A stretch of 14,118 bases of DNA, from contig CAHJXG010000524.1 of assembly GCA_903644035.1 (NCBI GenBank), positions 1 through 14,118 of the forward strand, in the 5' to 3' direction. Both the position numbers and the translations under genes were made by a program. The DNA comes from Rhodospirillales bacterium. Lineage in GTDB: Bacteria; Pseudomonadota; Alphaproteobacteria; Acetobacterales; Acetobacteraceae. The notes under the pieces are model-generated. The model was given only the letters and a program-made list of their open reading frames with translations, ran no database searches and was not told where the DNA came from. This document shows positions 8,060 through 14,118 of this stretch, piece after piece. Position 1 is the first letter of the stretch. Each line of letters opens with the position of its first letter.

Positions 8060-8362
8060 CAAGGCGCGGGCATGGCGTCCCGGGAGCGGTGCCCAGCGGC
8101 GGGACACGGTGGTCATCCTCGCGAGGGTGGTAGTCTCTGGCGCCCCTGCGTTCCTTTAAGATATTCGGTGGAGTGCCGGTCAGCAATGGGATCCTGCCCG
8201 TTCCGGTTGGCCATGATCGCGGTGATGCGGGACCGGATGGCACCCACCGATGCCCGTGGCGAGGTCGGATCGCCACCGGATCCTGCTTCCCCCGTCGCAT
8301 CGCCAAACGGTCCGACACCCGCAATTTTTCTGCTTCGGCACCATTGGAATGAATCGATAAAA
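8060..8362. other. 303-base spacer before the dehydratase gene
   Basis: The reading frame upstream of the dehydratase is open from 8072, but its translation (MASRERCPAAGHGGHPREGG and onward) shows no domain and no family member has such an extension, so it is treated as non-coding. It holds a 10-bp palindrome CCTCGCGAGG (8117-8126) and a short AT-richer patch at about 8155-8165. There is no ACTGATTATCAGT copy, so the dehydratase may be outside the GntR regulon or read from upstream. Confidence 0.35.
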
Positions 8363-9361
8363 ATGGCTGAGACAGACGACCTCCCCGTGCCTGGTGACGT
8401 CCTCGACGCGGCCGGACGCCTTGCCCAGGTGGTGGTCAGGACGCCACTGCTCCATTCGCCTGAACTTGACGCGCGCCTGGGCGGCCGCATACTGGTCAAG
8501 ACGGAAAACCTGCAACGGACCGGCGCCTTCAAGTTCCGCGGCGCCTACAATTGCTTGTCGCGCCTGCACGCGGACCGATTTCCGGGCGGTGTCGTCGCGT
8601 ACTCTACCGGCAACCATGGCCAAGCCGTCGCAACCGTCGCGCGGATGCTGGGCATCGTCGCCACGATCGTAATGCCGGTCGACGCGCCCGCGGTAAAGAT
8701 CGCCAAGGCGCGCCAGCAAGGCGCCAGGGTGGTGTTGTATGACCGTGCCACCGAAAGCCGGGAGGAGATCTCCGCACGGATCGCCAACGACGAGGGGGCT
8801 GCCATCGTGCCGCCCGGCGACAACAGGTTCGTGATCGCCGGCCAGGGCACTGTCGGTCTCGAAGCGATCGAGCAGGCAGGCGGCCCAGTCCATGCCATTC
8901 TGGTGCCTTGCGGCGGCGGTGGCCTGACGGCGGGAACGTGCCTGGCCGCCGAGGCCCGGCAAACCACGATCGAGATTTGGCCGGTCGAGCCAGCCGCCTT
9001 CGACGACACGCGCCGCTCGCTGTCGGCGGGACACCGGGTCGAGAACGCGACTGTCTCCGGGTCGATATGCGACTCCTTGTTGGCCAGGACACCGGCCCAG
9101 TTACCCTTTGCGATCAATCGCACCCGCGTCACCGGCGGTCTCACGGTGTCTGACAGGGAGGTCTTGATGGCGATGCGGATCGCGTTCGAAGAGTTCCGGA
9201 TCGTCTTGGAGCCCGGCGGCGCGGTGGCGCTCGCCTCAGCCTTGGCCCACCCCGAGCGGCTACGCGATCGGACCACAGTCATCATCGCTTCGGGCGGCAA
9301 TGTGGACGCGGAGGTGTTTGCCCGTGCCGTCCCGCCGGGGAAAGGTCTCGACGCTGCTTGA
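8363..9361 (+). CDS. Threonine/serine dehydratase-like PLP enzyme
   Basis: This protein has 332 residues and the fold-type II layout of threonine ammonia-lyases: PLP lysine Lys57 in GAFKFRGAYN, the substrate loop Ser81-Thr-Gly-Asn-His85-Gly, the phosphate-binding PCGGGGLTAG (182-191) and the C-terminal ASGGN. There is no ACT regulatory domain, which suits a catabolic enzyme, serine racemase-like protein or hydroxyectoine-type dehydratase. The reaction is probably water or ammonia elimination from a beta-hydroxy amino acid. The start is ATG 8363 (MAETDD), where family homology begins, though its ribosome site is weak. It follows the HAD gene after 303 bases. If the cluster releases a hydroxy amino acid, this enzyme would feed it to a 2-oxo acid. 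Confidence 0.88.
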   Translation: MAETDDLPVPGDVLDAAGRLAQVVVRTPLLHSPELDARLGGRILVKTENLQRTGAFKFRGAYNCLSRLHADRFPGGVVAYSTGNHGQAVATVARMLGIVATIVMPVDAPAVKIAKARQQGARVVLYDRATESREEISARIANDEGAAIVPPGDNRFVIAGQGTVGLEAIEQAGGPVHAILVPCGGGGLTAGTCLAAEARQTTIEIWPVEPAAFDDTRRSLSAGHRVENATVSGSICDSLLARTPAQLPFAINRTRVTGGLTVSDREVLMAMRIAFEEFRIVLEPGGAVALASALAHPERLRDRTTVIIASGGNVDAEVFARAVPPGKGLDAA

Positions 9362-9424
9362 TTGGCCAAGCACCATCAGGAAGCGCCGGTGCTACCCCTG
9401 AAGTTGAAGTTTCCCCGGTTTGAT

Positions 9425-10283
9425 GGCTCTTCCGCACTTTACGTGGATCATGCCGCCATCAGAACGCACCGTCGCAGCAGGTCGAAGCTGGCCCGGCCCT
9501 AGCTCTGCCGTTTCAGCAGCTTGATGCGGTTGATCTGGCCTTCGGCCTGTCCGCTGCTCCAGGGTTCGGTGAGTGCGGCGCGCACCGCGGCGCCGTCCGT
9601 TTCCAGCCCGGTGGCGAACGTCGCGATGGCAGGGGCGCTGCACGCACGGGCGTCGGCCAGCCAGGCGTCCAGTTCGACAGTCGGGTCGGCCGGGTCGCGG
9701 CCGTCCCGCCGGCCGGCAACGCCGCAGGCGCGCACAAGGGCTGTGAAGCGGCGCGCCAGCCGGACGACGGCTGCAGCTTCCCTGTCCTGCTCGACGCGAG
9801 CGGTTGTTGCCGCATCGGCGGCACCCAGGGCTGCCGCAGGTTGGACAAACAGCCACGCGAGTTGGGGCACCGTGGGCAGGGCTGGTGCTGCACTGTATGC
9901 CGCGGGCGATCGCACTTCGCCTGCCTCCTTGACGCGCCAGACGTGCGGCCCGGTCTTGGCCGAGGCTGTGCGCCGCTCGATCAGCCAACGATGCAACTGC
10001 CGGGTGCCGCCTGGGAAGGCTTGCCCGCGCAGCTCGCGCCACAGAGCAAGGCCGTTCTCACAACCCTCAGCCAGACGCCGTTCCAGGTGGGACAGGTAGG
10101 GATCGAGGATGCTGGAGCCGGGTCCGTGCGGGGTCCGTGCCGGAAAGGCTTCGGCACGGGCGTACTTGCGCACCGTCTTGAGCGCCAGGCCCGTCTCGCG
10201 CGCGATCCCGAGCAGCGCCTTGCCGGCCAGGTGCCGGCGCCGGATCGACATGGTGAGCTTGCCACCGGACGCGGCTCTCGGCG
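9425..10283 (-). mobile_element. 3' remnant of an ISL3-family insertion sequence
   Basis: The outer end is at 9425, where GGCTCTTCCGCACTTTACGT leads into the transposase stop codon, as in ISL3 terminal repeats. The remnant holds the C-terminal part of the transposase gene and is cut at 10283/10284 by the ISKra4-like element. No 5' half is present. The end is 80/89 identical by eye to 14030-14118. Confidence 0.75.
9448..10283 (-). pseudogene. ISL3-family transposase, C-terminal fragment with in-frame stop
   Basis: The minus-strand frame reads an internal helix-turn-helix region (ALLGIARETGLALKTVRKYA), then SSILDPYLSHLERRLAEGCE and the C-terminal ISL3 signature WSSGQAEGQINRIKLLKRQ. These are features of the long, HTH-containing ISL3 transposases common in alphaproteobacteria and actinobacteria. 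A TAG at 9499-9501 truncates it; the frame continues GRASFDLLRRCVLMAA to a TGA at 9448-9450. The right-edge copy has TAC (Tyr) at the equivalent position, which shows that TAG is a point mutation. The N-terminal zinc finger and the DDE core are missing, so no active enzyme can be made. Confidence 0.75.
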
Positions 10284-11508
10284 GGGACCGTCCAGAAGTT
10301 GGGGGGTGGAGACGGGAACGGTATGACCAGCTTGGCCGAGGCTGGCTGGGAGAGCATGGATGGGGTTGGTGCTGCAGCTGGTCGAGACGGGCGCTGACAG
10401 GTCTGAAACTCGGGGGCGCGGCATCGACGTCCTGGAACTCGACCGGCCCCGCAACCTGCGCGACATCGCCAATCTCGGGCTGACGCTGCCCGAAGCCAAG
10501 CAGCTGCTGGCCCGGGTGCAGAAGGCGGTCGTGGCGGTGCAGGCCCGCGACCACGCGGCGCTGCGGCCGGCGTGCTCGGGCTGCGGCGCGCGCTGCCACG
10601 TCAAGGACTGGCAGTCGCGTCAGGTGCAGCTGCGCCATGCTGCCGTTGGAACGCCCGAGCCGGCCCCAGTGTCGGCAACGCCGGCATCGGCGATCACGCT
10701 CAGCCTGGACTCCACCTTCATCCGCAGCTGCCACAAGGGCGAGCGGCACCTGGAAGTGCGGGTCGGCAACGCTGAGGCGGTCGAGGGTGACCGGCAGGTG
10801 TTCGGCACGGTCGCGAACGCCGGCACCGACATCGCGGCGCTGATCGGGCGCACGCTGGACGTCCTGGGCCAGACCAGCAACACCGTGCTGACCGCGTTCA
10901 CCGACGGCTGTTCAGGCCTGCGCGCCATCCTGGCGGCTGCTGGCATCGCGGGCCCGCCCATTGCAGACTGGTTTCATCTCGCCATGCGCCTGCAGCACGC
11001 AAAGCAGGTGGCGGAAGCCTTGCCCGCCGAGGATCCCCATCAGCAGCAGGCGAAAGCCGAGATCGTCACCGAGGTCGAGCGGCTGCGCTGGCGAACATGG
11101 AACGGCAAGGCCAAGGCTGCTCGGATCACCCTCAAGCGCCTGCGCACGCTCCTACCTGCCCTCGAGCGCGAGCCCATCCGCAAGCTGAAGCGAGCCCTGC
11201 GTGCGGTCGACCGCTACTTGCGCAGCCAGAGCACCTGGCTCGTCAACTACGCCGAGCGATGGCGCGCCGGGCTGCGGGTCGGCACGTCGCTGACCGAGGG
11301 CACGGCCAACTTCCTGGTCAACAAACGCATGGACAAGTCGCAGCAGATGCGCTGGTCCCGACGTGGCGCCGACCTGCTCCTGCAGGTCCGCTGCGCCGTC
11401 TACAACGGAGCACTCGGCTTCGCCTTCGGCCAACTGTTCGAACCGATCCCCACCTCAGACTCGCAATCGGCGAAGGCAGCGTAACTCCCCCAACTTTTGG
11501 ACAGTCCC
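10284..11508 (+). mobile_element. ISKra4-like insertion sequence, both ends present
   Basis: The element is 1225 bp. Its terminal inverted repeats start GGGACCGTCCAGAAGTTGGG at 10284 and, read inward from 11508, GGGACTGTCCAAAAGTTGGG; 20 of the first 23 bases match. It carries one transposase gene, which ends one base before the right repeat region. No convincing target duplication is visible: the flanks are different ISL3 pieces, so DNA on one side was probably rearranged after insertion. Confidence 0.75.
10360..11484 (+). CDS. ISKra4-family transposase, apparently internally deleted
   Basis: This protein has 374 residues. The N-terminal part has a partial zinc-binding motif (Cys72-x2-Cys75-x3-Cys79 in CSGCGARCHVKDW). 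The DDE core shows Asp117 in LSLDSTFIRS, Asp182 in TAFTDGC, DWFH at 203-206 and Glu313 in LTEGTANF, followed by MRWSRRGADLLLQVRC. From memory of this group, members run to about 460-480 residues with a second Cys-x-x-Cys and a linker between the zinc region and the first Asp; here residues 85-108 bridge them directly, so an in-frame deletion of about 85-100 residues is inferred. The start ATG 10360 follows GGGAGAG. Since the core triad is intact, some activity is possible but doubtful. Confidence 0.7.
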   Translation: MGLVLQLVETGADRSETRGRGIDVLELDRPRNLRDIANLGLTLPEAKQLLARVQKAVVAVQARDHAALRPACSGCGARCHVKDWQSRQVQLRHAAVGTPEPAPVSATPASAITLSLDSTFIRSCHKGERHLEVRVGNAEAVEGDRQVFGTVANAGTDIAALIGRTLDVLGQTSNTVLTAFTDGCSGLRAILAAAGIAGPPIADWFHLAMRLQHAKQVAEALPAEDPHQQQAKAEIVTEVERLRWRTWNGKAKAARITLKRLRTLLPALEREPIRKLKRALRAVDRYLRSQSTWLVNYAERWRAGLRVGTSLTEGTANFLVNKRMDKSQQMRWSRRGADLLLQVRCAVYNGALGFAFGQLFEPIPTSDSQSAKAA

Positions 11509-11951
11509 GCCGATGACGCCGCGCCCCGGCAGGTGCTCACACCCCGAACCGCTGCCTGGACGGTGCTGCGCCGGGTGGAGAAACGGAGCATGGAAAGCCA
11601 GGCGTTGCTGACCGGCGCGCGCGGGCGCTTGCCCATGCTGAACGAGGCGGTCGTGCTCGCGGAAGCCTTCACCGCTCTCGTGCGGGGCCGCGAGGCGGCC
11701 CAGCTCGACCCGTGACTGCAACAGGCAGAACATAGTGTCGTGCCGCCGCTGCAGCGCTTTGCCAAGCGCCTGCGGGCAGATTACGACGCCGTGCGCGCGG
11801 CGCTGTCCCTGGGCTGGAGCAACGGCCAAACCGAAGGGCAGATCAACCGGCTGAAGACCATCAAACGTCAGATGTATGGTCGTGCCGCCCTCGACCTGCT
11901 GGAACGCAGGTTCCTGCTCGCCGTATGATCACCAAAAGCTGCCAAGACTCC
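11509..11951 (+). mobile_element. 3' remnant of a second ISL3-family insertion sequence
   Basis: It runs from the right boundary of the ISKra4-like element to an ISL3-like end (TGATCACCAAAAGCTGCCAA continuing GACTCC) at about 11951. It points opposite to the remnant at 9425-10283 and covers the same part of the transposase with different sequence, so the two are not halves of one element. Confidence 0.65.
11512..11928 (+). pseudogene. ISL3-family transposase, C-terminal fragment with in-frame TGA
   Basis: The frame reads VLTPRTAAWTVLRRVEKRS, EAVVLAEAFTALVRG and LDP, then a TGA at 11713-11715 where related transposases carry Trp (TGG to TGA). It continues LQQAEHSVVPPLQRFAKRLR and the signature WSNGQTEGQINRLKTIKRQ, ending LLERRFLLAV at 11928. 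This is the extreme C-terminal third of an ISL3 transposase. It lacks the catalytic core. Confidence 0.7.
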
Positions 11952-12014
11952 TAATCCGAGCAGAAAATGGCGCTGTTTGCGAGCACGAGGGCCGATGATG
12001 GCAAGCGCCTACAC

Positions 12015-13238
12015 TCAGGCCTCGGCTTCGCTGGGCTCTGCGGCGGGAGTTTTGGTTGGAAAACGGAACGCCCAGGTGCTGCCACGCTCCAAACGCAGCT
12101 CGGCCGTGCCATGCACTTGCTCGATCAGCCGCCGGACCAACCCCACCCCGTGCCGTTTGCTGCCAGGCTGCTCGACGAAACCCATGCCGTTGTCCTCCAC
12201 AGTGAGAAGCGCCTCCTCCGTGCGGGACCGCCGCAAGGAAATGGTGATGGTGCCGCCCGTGTCGCGGAGCGCGTGCTCGTAGCTGTTCGATACCGTTTCC
12301 GCGACCACCATGCCGATCGCTGTCACCGTGTCGAGATCAACGAGCAGCGGCTCGACCGTGCAGATCAGCTTGATCCGAGTATTCCGCTCCCTTTGTAGGC
12401 CCGGGAGACTCTGACAGAGTGATTTGATATACCCACCCAGGTCGATCGTGCGGTCCATGCCGGTGCCGAGAAGCTGCTCATAGACTTCCGCCAGCGTCAC
12501 AACGCGACGGATGATCCCGTTGACCGACGCCTTCTCATCCGCCCCGGGATAGTTCTTTTCATGGCTCGCCAACATTCCCTGCACAAGCTGCAGATTGTTC
12601 CGAACGCGGTGCTTCAGCTCCTCAGCCAATATAGCGCGCTCGGCCAGCAGCTTGTCTTTCTCAAGAACCAGCGTCTTCATCTTCGCAACCGTGCTGCGCA
12701 ACGCTTCGCTTCGTGTGGCCGTCGCGACCGCTTCGGCGAGCACATTGGCAAAGCCGGTGAGGAAGGTCACATCGTGCTCGTCGTAGGTGTGCTGGACCGG
12801 GCTGTCGACCTCGAGCACGCCATAGGGCATGCCATCCATGCCCTTGATAAGAACGTCCACGGTCGAGATGATCCCGTGCTCGGCGTAGAAGGCGGGCAGC
12901 AAGACGTCGTTCGCCTCCTGCAGGTTGCGCAGGATGACCGGCAGGCCGGTGACGTAGGCCCGGCCCTGCGGCGAGGTTTCGTCGGCCCGCGACACAACCC
13001 GGCCGACGACGCCTGGGTTCCAGCCGTGCCCGGCCACAATCAGCAGGTCGTTCTCGATCTCACGATGCCGGCAGACTTTGCAGAACGGCACATCAAGGCC
13101 CTCGGCGCAGACGCGGGCCGCCTCGTCGAGGATGTTGAGCAACACGGGTTCCCGAAAGGCATAGCTGCCGAACATTGCCAGCGCAGCCTGTTGGCGCAGC
13201 AGCCGTTTGACGCCCTCGCTTTGCTGTTGGCCAGGCAT
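12015..13238 (-). CDS. Sensor histidine kinase, GAF + HisKA_2 + HATPase
   Basis: This soluble 407-residue kinase has no membrane segment. A GAF-like sensor domain spans about 25-168 (ending GVLEVDSPVQHTYDEHDVTF), a coiled-coil linker about 170-205, and the HisKA_2 dimerisation box EELKHRVRNNLQLVQGML follows with phospho-acceptor His210. The ATPase domain has the N-box Asn318 (ETVSNSYEHAL), the G1 box DNGMGF (349-354) and the G2 box GVGLV (364-368). HisKA_2 kinases are typical of alphaproteobacteria and often act in light, stress or redox signalling with single-domain partners. The start is ATG 13238, as GGAGG (13244-13248) lies 5 bases upstream; an in-frame TTG at 13250 is less likely. The divergent response regulator at 13361 is the probable partner. 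The signal is unknown; two cysteines in the sensor domain (PFCKVCRH) may matter. Confidence 0.9.
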   Translation of the reverse strand: MPGQQQSEGVKRLLRQQAALAMFGSYAFREPVLLNILDEAARVCAEGLDVPFCKVCRHREIENDLLIVAGHGWNPGVVGRVVSRADETSPQGRAYVTGLPVILRNLQEANDVLLPAFYAEHGIISTVDVLIKGMDGMPYGVLEVDSPVQHTYDEHDVTFLTGFANVLAEAVATATRSEALRSTVAKMKTLVLEKDKLLAERAILAEELKHRVRNNLQLVQGMLASHEKNYPGADEKASVNGIIRRVVTLAEVYEQLLGTGMDRTIDLGGYIKSLCQSLPGLQRERNTRIKLICTVEPLLVDLDTVTAIGMVVAETVSNSYEHALRDTGGTITISLRRSRTEEALLTVEDNGMGFVEQPGSKRHGVGLVRRLIEQVHGTAELRLERGSTWAFRFPTKTPAAEPSEAEA

Positions 13239-13250
13239 TCTTGCCTCCAA

Positions 13251-13354
13251 ACATTAAATAACTTGTTTTAATATCACCATAGTAATCGTATCGCACTGGA
13301 TTACGCCTACTTTATTCCTCATAAGAAAAAGATCAAGTCATTTTCCGACAAAGG
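13251..13354. promoter_or_regulatory. AT-rich divergent spacer between kinase and response regulator genes
   Basis: This spacer is markedly richer in A and T than the rest of the window and should hold promoters for both genes. TTGTTT (13263-13268) is a -35 candidate on the plus strand, but no clear matching -10 was found. On the minus strand GGAATAAAG is loosely like an EcfG -35, but no -10 at the right spacing was found. No specific site is claimed. Confidence 0.35.
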
Positions 13355-13360
13355 ATGGCA

Positions 13361-13804
13361 ATGTCCAAAGTTCTGATCGTCGAGGACGAACTCATGATCG
13401 CCGACTTCCTGGAAGAGATCCTCACGGAGGCCGGCTACGAGGTGTGTGGGATTGCAAGCACGATGGCTGAGGCGATTGAGATCAGCGAGCGGCGCAACCC
13501 CAACCTCGGCGTCATCGACATGCGCCTGTCCGGCGGCGAATCGGGCATGGCAATCGCCGCGGCATTGCGCCGCCGCGGCAACTTGGGTGTGCTGTATGCG
13601 ACCGGGAACCCGGACCACGCGTTTCTGAGCCAGGCTGAAGGCGAGGGCTGCATCACCAAGCCTTACTTGGCCCGCGACATCGTGTCCGCGCTGCAGGTCG
13701 TCCATGAGCGGATGTCCAACCTTCCGCTGTCCGCCTTGCCCAAAGGCTTCAGGCTGCTTGGGGCGTTGGTGCACGGAGGGGAGTGCAAACAGCACAGCCC
13801 CTGA
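13361..13804 (+). CDS. Single-domain CheY-like response regulator
   Basis: This protein has 147 residues. A single receiver domain occupies about 2-118, with acidic pocket Glu8-Asp9 (VEDE), phospho-acceptor Asp53 in GVIDMRLSGG, Thr81 in LYATGNP and Lys100 in CITKPY. The last 25 residues have no output domain, so it acts by protein contact or as a phosphate sink. The receiver sequence resembles those paired with HWE/HisKA_2 kinases. The start ATG 13361 has AAGGA 5 bases upstream; the ATG at 13355 overlaps that site and is less likely. It is divergent from the kinase gene and is probably its partner. Confidence 0.88.
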   Translation: MSKVLIVEDELMIADFLEEILTEAGYEVCGIASTMAEAIEISERRNPNLGVIDMRLSGGESGMAIAAALRRRGNLGVLYATGNPDHAFLSQAEGEGCITKPYLARDIVSALQVVHERMSNLPLSALPKGFRLLGALVHGGECKQHSP

Positions 13805-13814
13805 TCCACATGGT

Positions 13815-13925
13815 TCAGCGGTGGACGGAGACGGGCTTGGCTTCGCGGATCATGCGGTTGAGCCAGAGTGTTGCACAGATGTAAAGAGCAGGCGCAGTAG
13901 CCCCAACCCCGTTTGAGGTCGGGCG
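13815..13925 (-). pseudogene. Possible transposase C-terminal remnant
   Basis: The minus strand reads APALYICATLWLNRMIREAK then PVSVHR and a stop at 13815-13817. The Leu-Tyr-Ile-x-Ala-Thr-Leu-Trp-Leu-Asn-Arg pattern resembles the last residues of some IS5/DDE_Tnp_1-type transposases. A second minus-strand frame at about 13926-14010 (ATEVDIAVHALNRVSELGR) may be another shifted piece. The family assignment is a guess; it lies between the response regulator and an ISL3 end, which suits an IS graveyard. Confidence 0.25.
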
Positions 13926-14029
13926 ATGCGGCCGTATTCAGGCGTCCGAGCTCCGACACACGATTGAGCGCGTGGACTGCGATGTCCACCTCGGTCGCCC
14001 GACTGACCATCCCCCGTGTCCACCGTAAC

Positions 14030-14118
14030 GGTTCTCCCGCGCTTTGCGTGGATCATGCCGCCATTAGAACGCGCCGTCGCAGCAGGTCGAAGCTGGCCCG
14101 GCCGTAGCTTTGCCGCTT
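14030..14118 (-). mobile_element. ISL3-family insertion sequence, 3' end (continues past window)
   Basis: It starts with GGTTCTCCCGCGCTTTGCGT and matches 9425-9513 at 80 of 89 bases. It runs off the right edge, so whether the element is complete is unknown. It lies in the same orientation as the left remnant, forming a direct repeat about 4.6 kb apart. Confidence 0.75.
14053..14118 (-). CDS. ISL3-family transposase, C-terminal end (partial)
   Basis: The minus-strand frame ends KRQSYGRASFDLLRRRVLMA then A and TGA at 14053-14055, and is open to the window edge. It is the extreme C-terminus of the ISL3 transposase and keeps the Tyr codon that is mutated to TAG in the copy at 9499. Confidence 0.7.
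   Translation of the reverse strand, partial: KRQSYGRASFDLLRRRVLMAA

Noticed and set aside
8072..8362. N-terminal extension of the dehydratase
   Set aside because: No domain similarity and atypical composition; family homology begins at 8363.
8363..9361. Assignment of the dehydratase to ectoine degradation (EutB)
   Set aside because: None of the other ectoine-use genes is recognisable here, so the name is not supported.
9369..9393. Inverted repeat AGCACC/GGTGCT after the dehydratase as a terminator
   Set aside because: Only 6 bp with a 13-base loop and no T tract.
10284..10749. Minus-strand open frame joining the left ISL3 transposase remnant into the ISKra4-like element
   Set aside because: The extension is antisense to the ISKra4 transposase and has no transposase features; it is a chance continuation across the insertion boundary.
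10284..11508. Target-site duplication around the ISKra4-like element
   Set aside because: The flanks extend the inverted repeat (CGGCG and GCCG) but do not form a direct repeat.

Overview
The window is high-GC DNA. Its gene families point to an alphaproteobacterium, possibly of the Azospirillum, Methylobacterium or Roseomonas type; this is an inference from a HisKA_2-type kinase with a single-domain response regulator, ISL3 and ISKra4-like insertion sequences, and the FCD-type GntR regulator with its catabolic genes. No rRNA, tRNA or CRISPR array was seen.

Left edge (1-865): the start of a ParD-like antitoxin gene runs off the window on the minus strand, followed by about 690 bp with no intact gene and a possible decayed reading frame.

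Catabolic cluster (866-9361): a metal-dependent amidohydrolase and an FCD-type GntR regulator lie on the minus strand. Divergent from them on the plus strand are a class I/II aminotransferase (broken by an extra G in a G7 run and by an in-frame TAG), an MHS-type MFS transporter, a serine beta-lactamase-like hydrolase (ATGA overlap with the transporter), a HAD hydrolase and a threonine-dehydratase-like PLP enzyme. A 13-bp palindrome, ACTGATTATCAGT, occurs at the three places where a GntR-controlled promoter would be expected: before the amidohydrolase (2220-2232, 11/13), between the regulator and the aminotransferase (3123-3135) and before the transporter (4599-4611). At the first two it overlaps a predicted -10 element. 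The cluster therefore looks like a single substrate-induced regulon: import a compound, cleave an amide or ester, transaminate or deaminate the amino product. The substrate cannot be read from sequence.

Insertion-sequence zone (9425-11951): an ISKra4-like element of 1225 bp (10284-11508) with 23-bp imperfect terminal repeats sits between the 3' ends of two different ISL3-type elements that point outward. Both ISL3 transposase remnants carry in-frame stops, and the ISKra4-like transposase appears to lack a middle segment. A third ISL3 end, similar to the left one, starts at 14030 and leaves the window on the right.

Signalling module (12015-13804): a GAF/HisKA_2/HATPase histidine kinase and a single-domain CheY-like response regulator are divergently transcribed from an AT-rich spacer. 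They lie between the IS remnants. A possible further transposase remnant lies between the response regulator and the right-edge ISL3 end.
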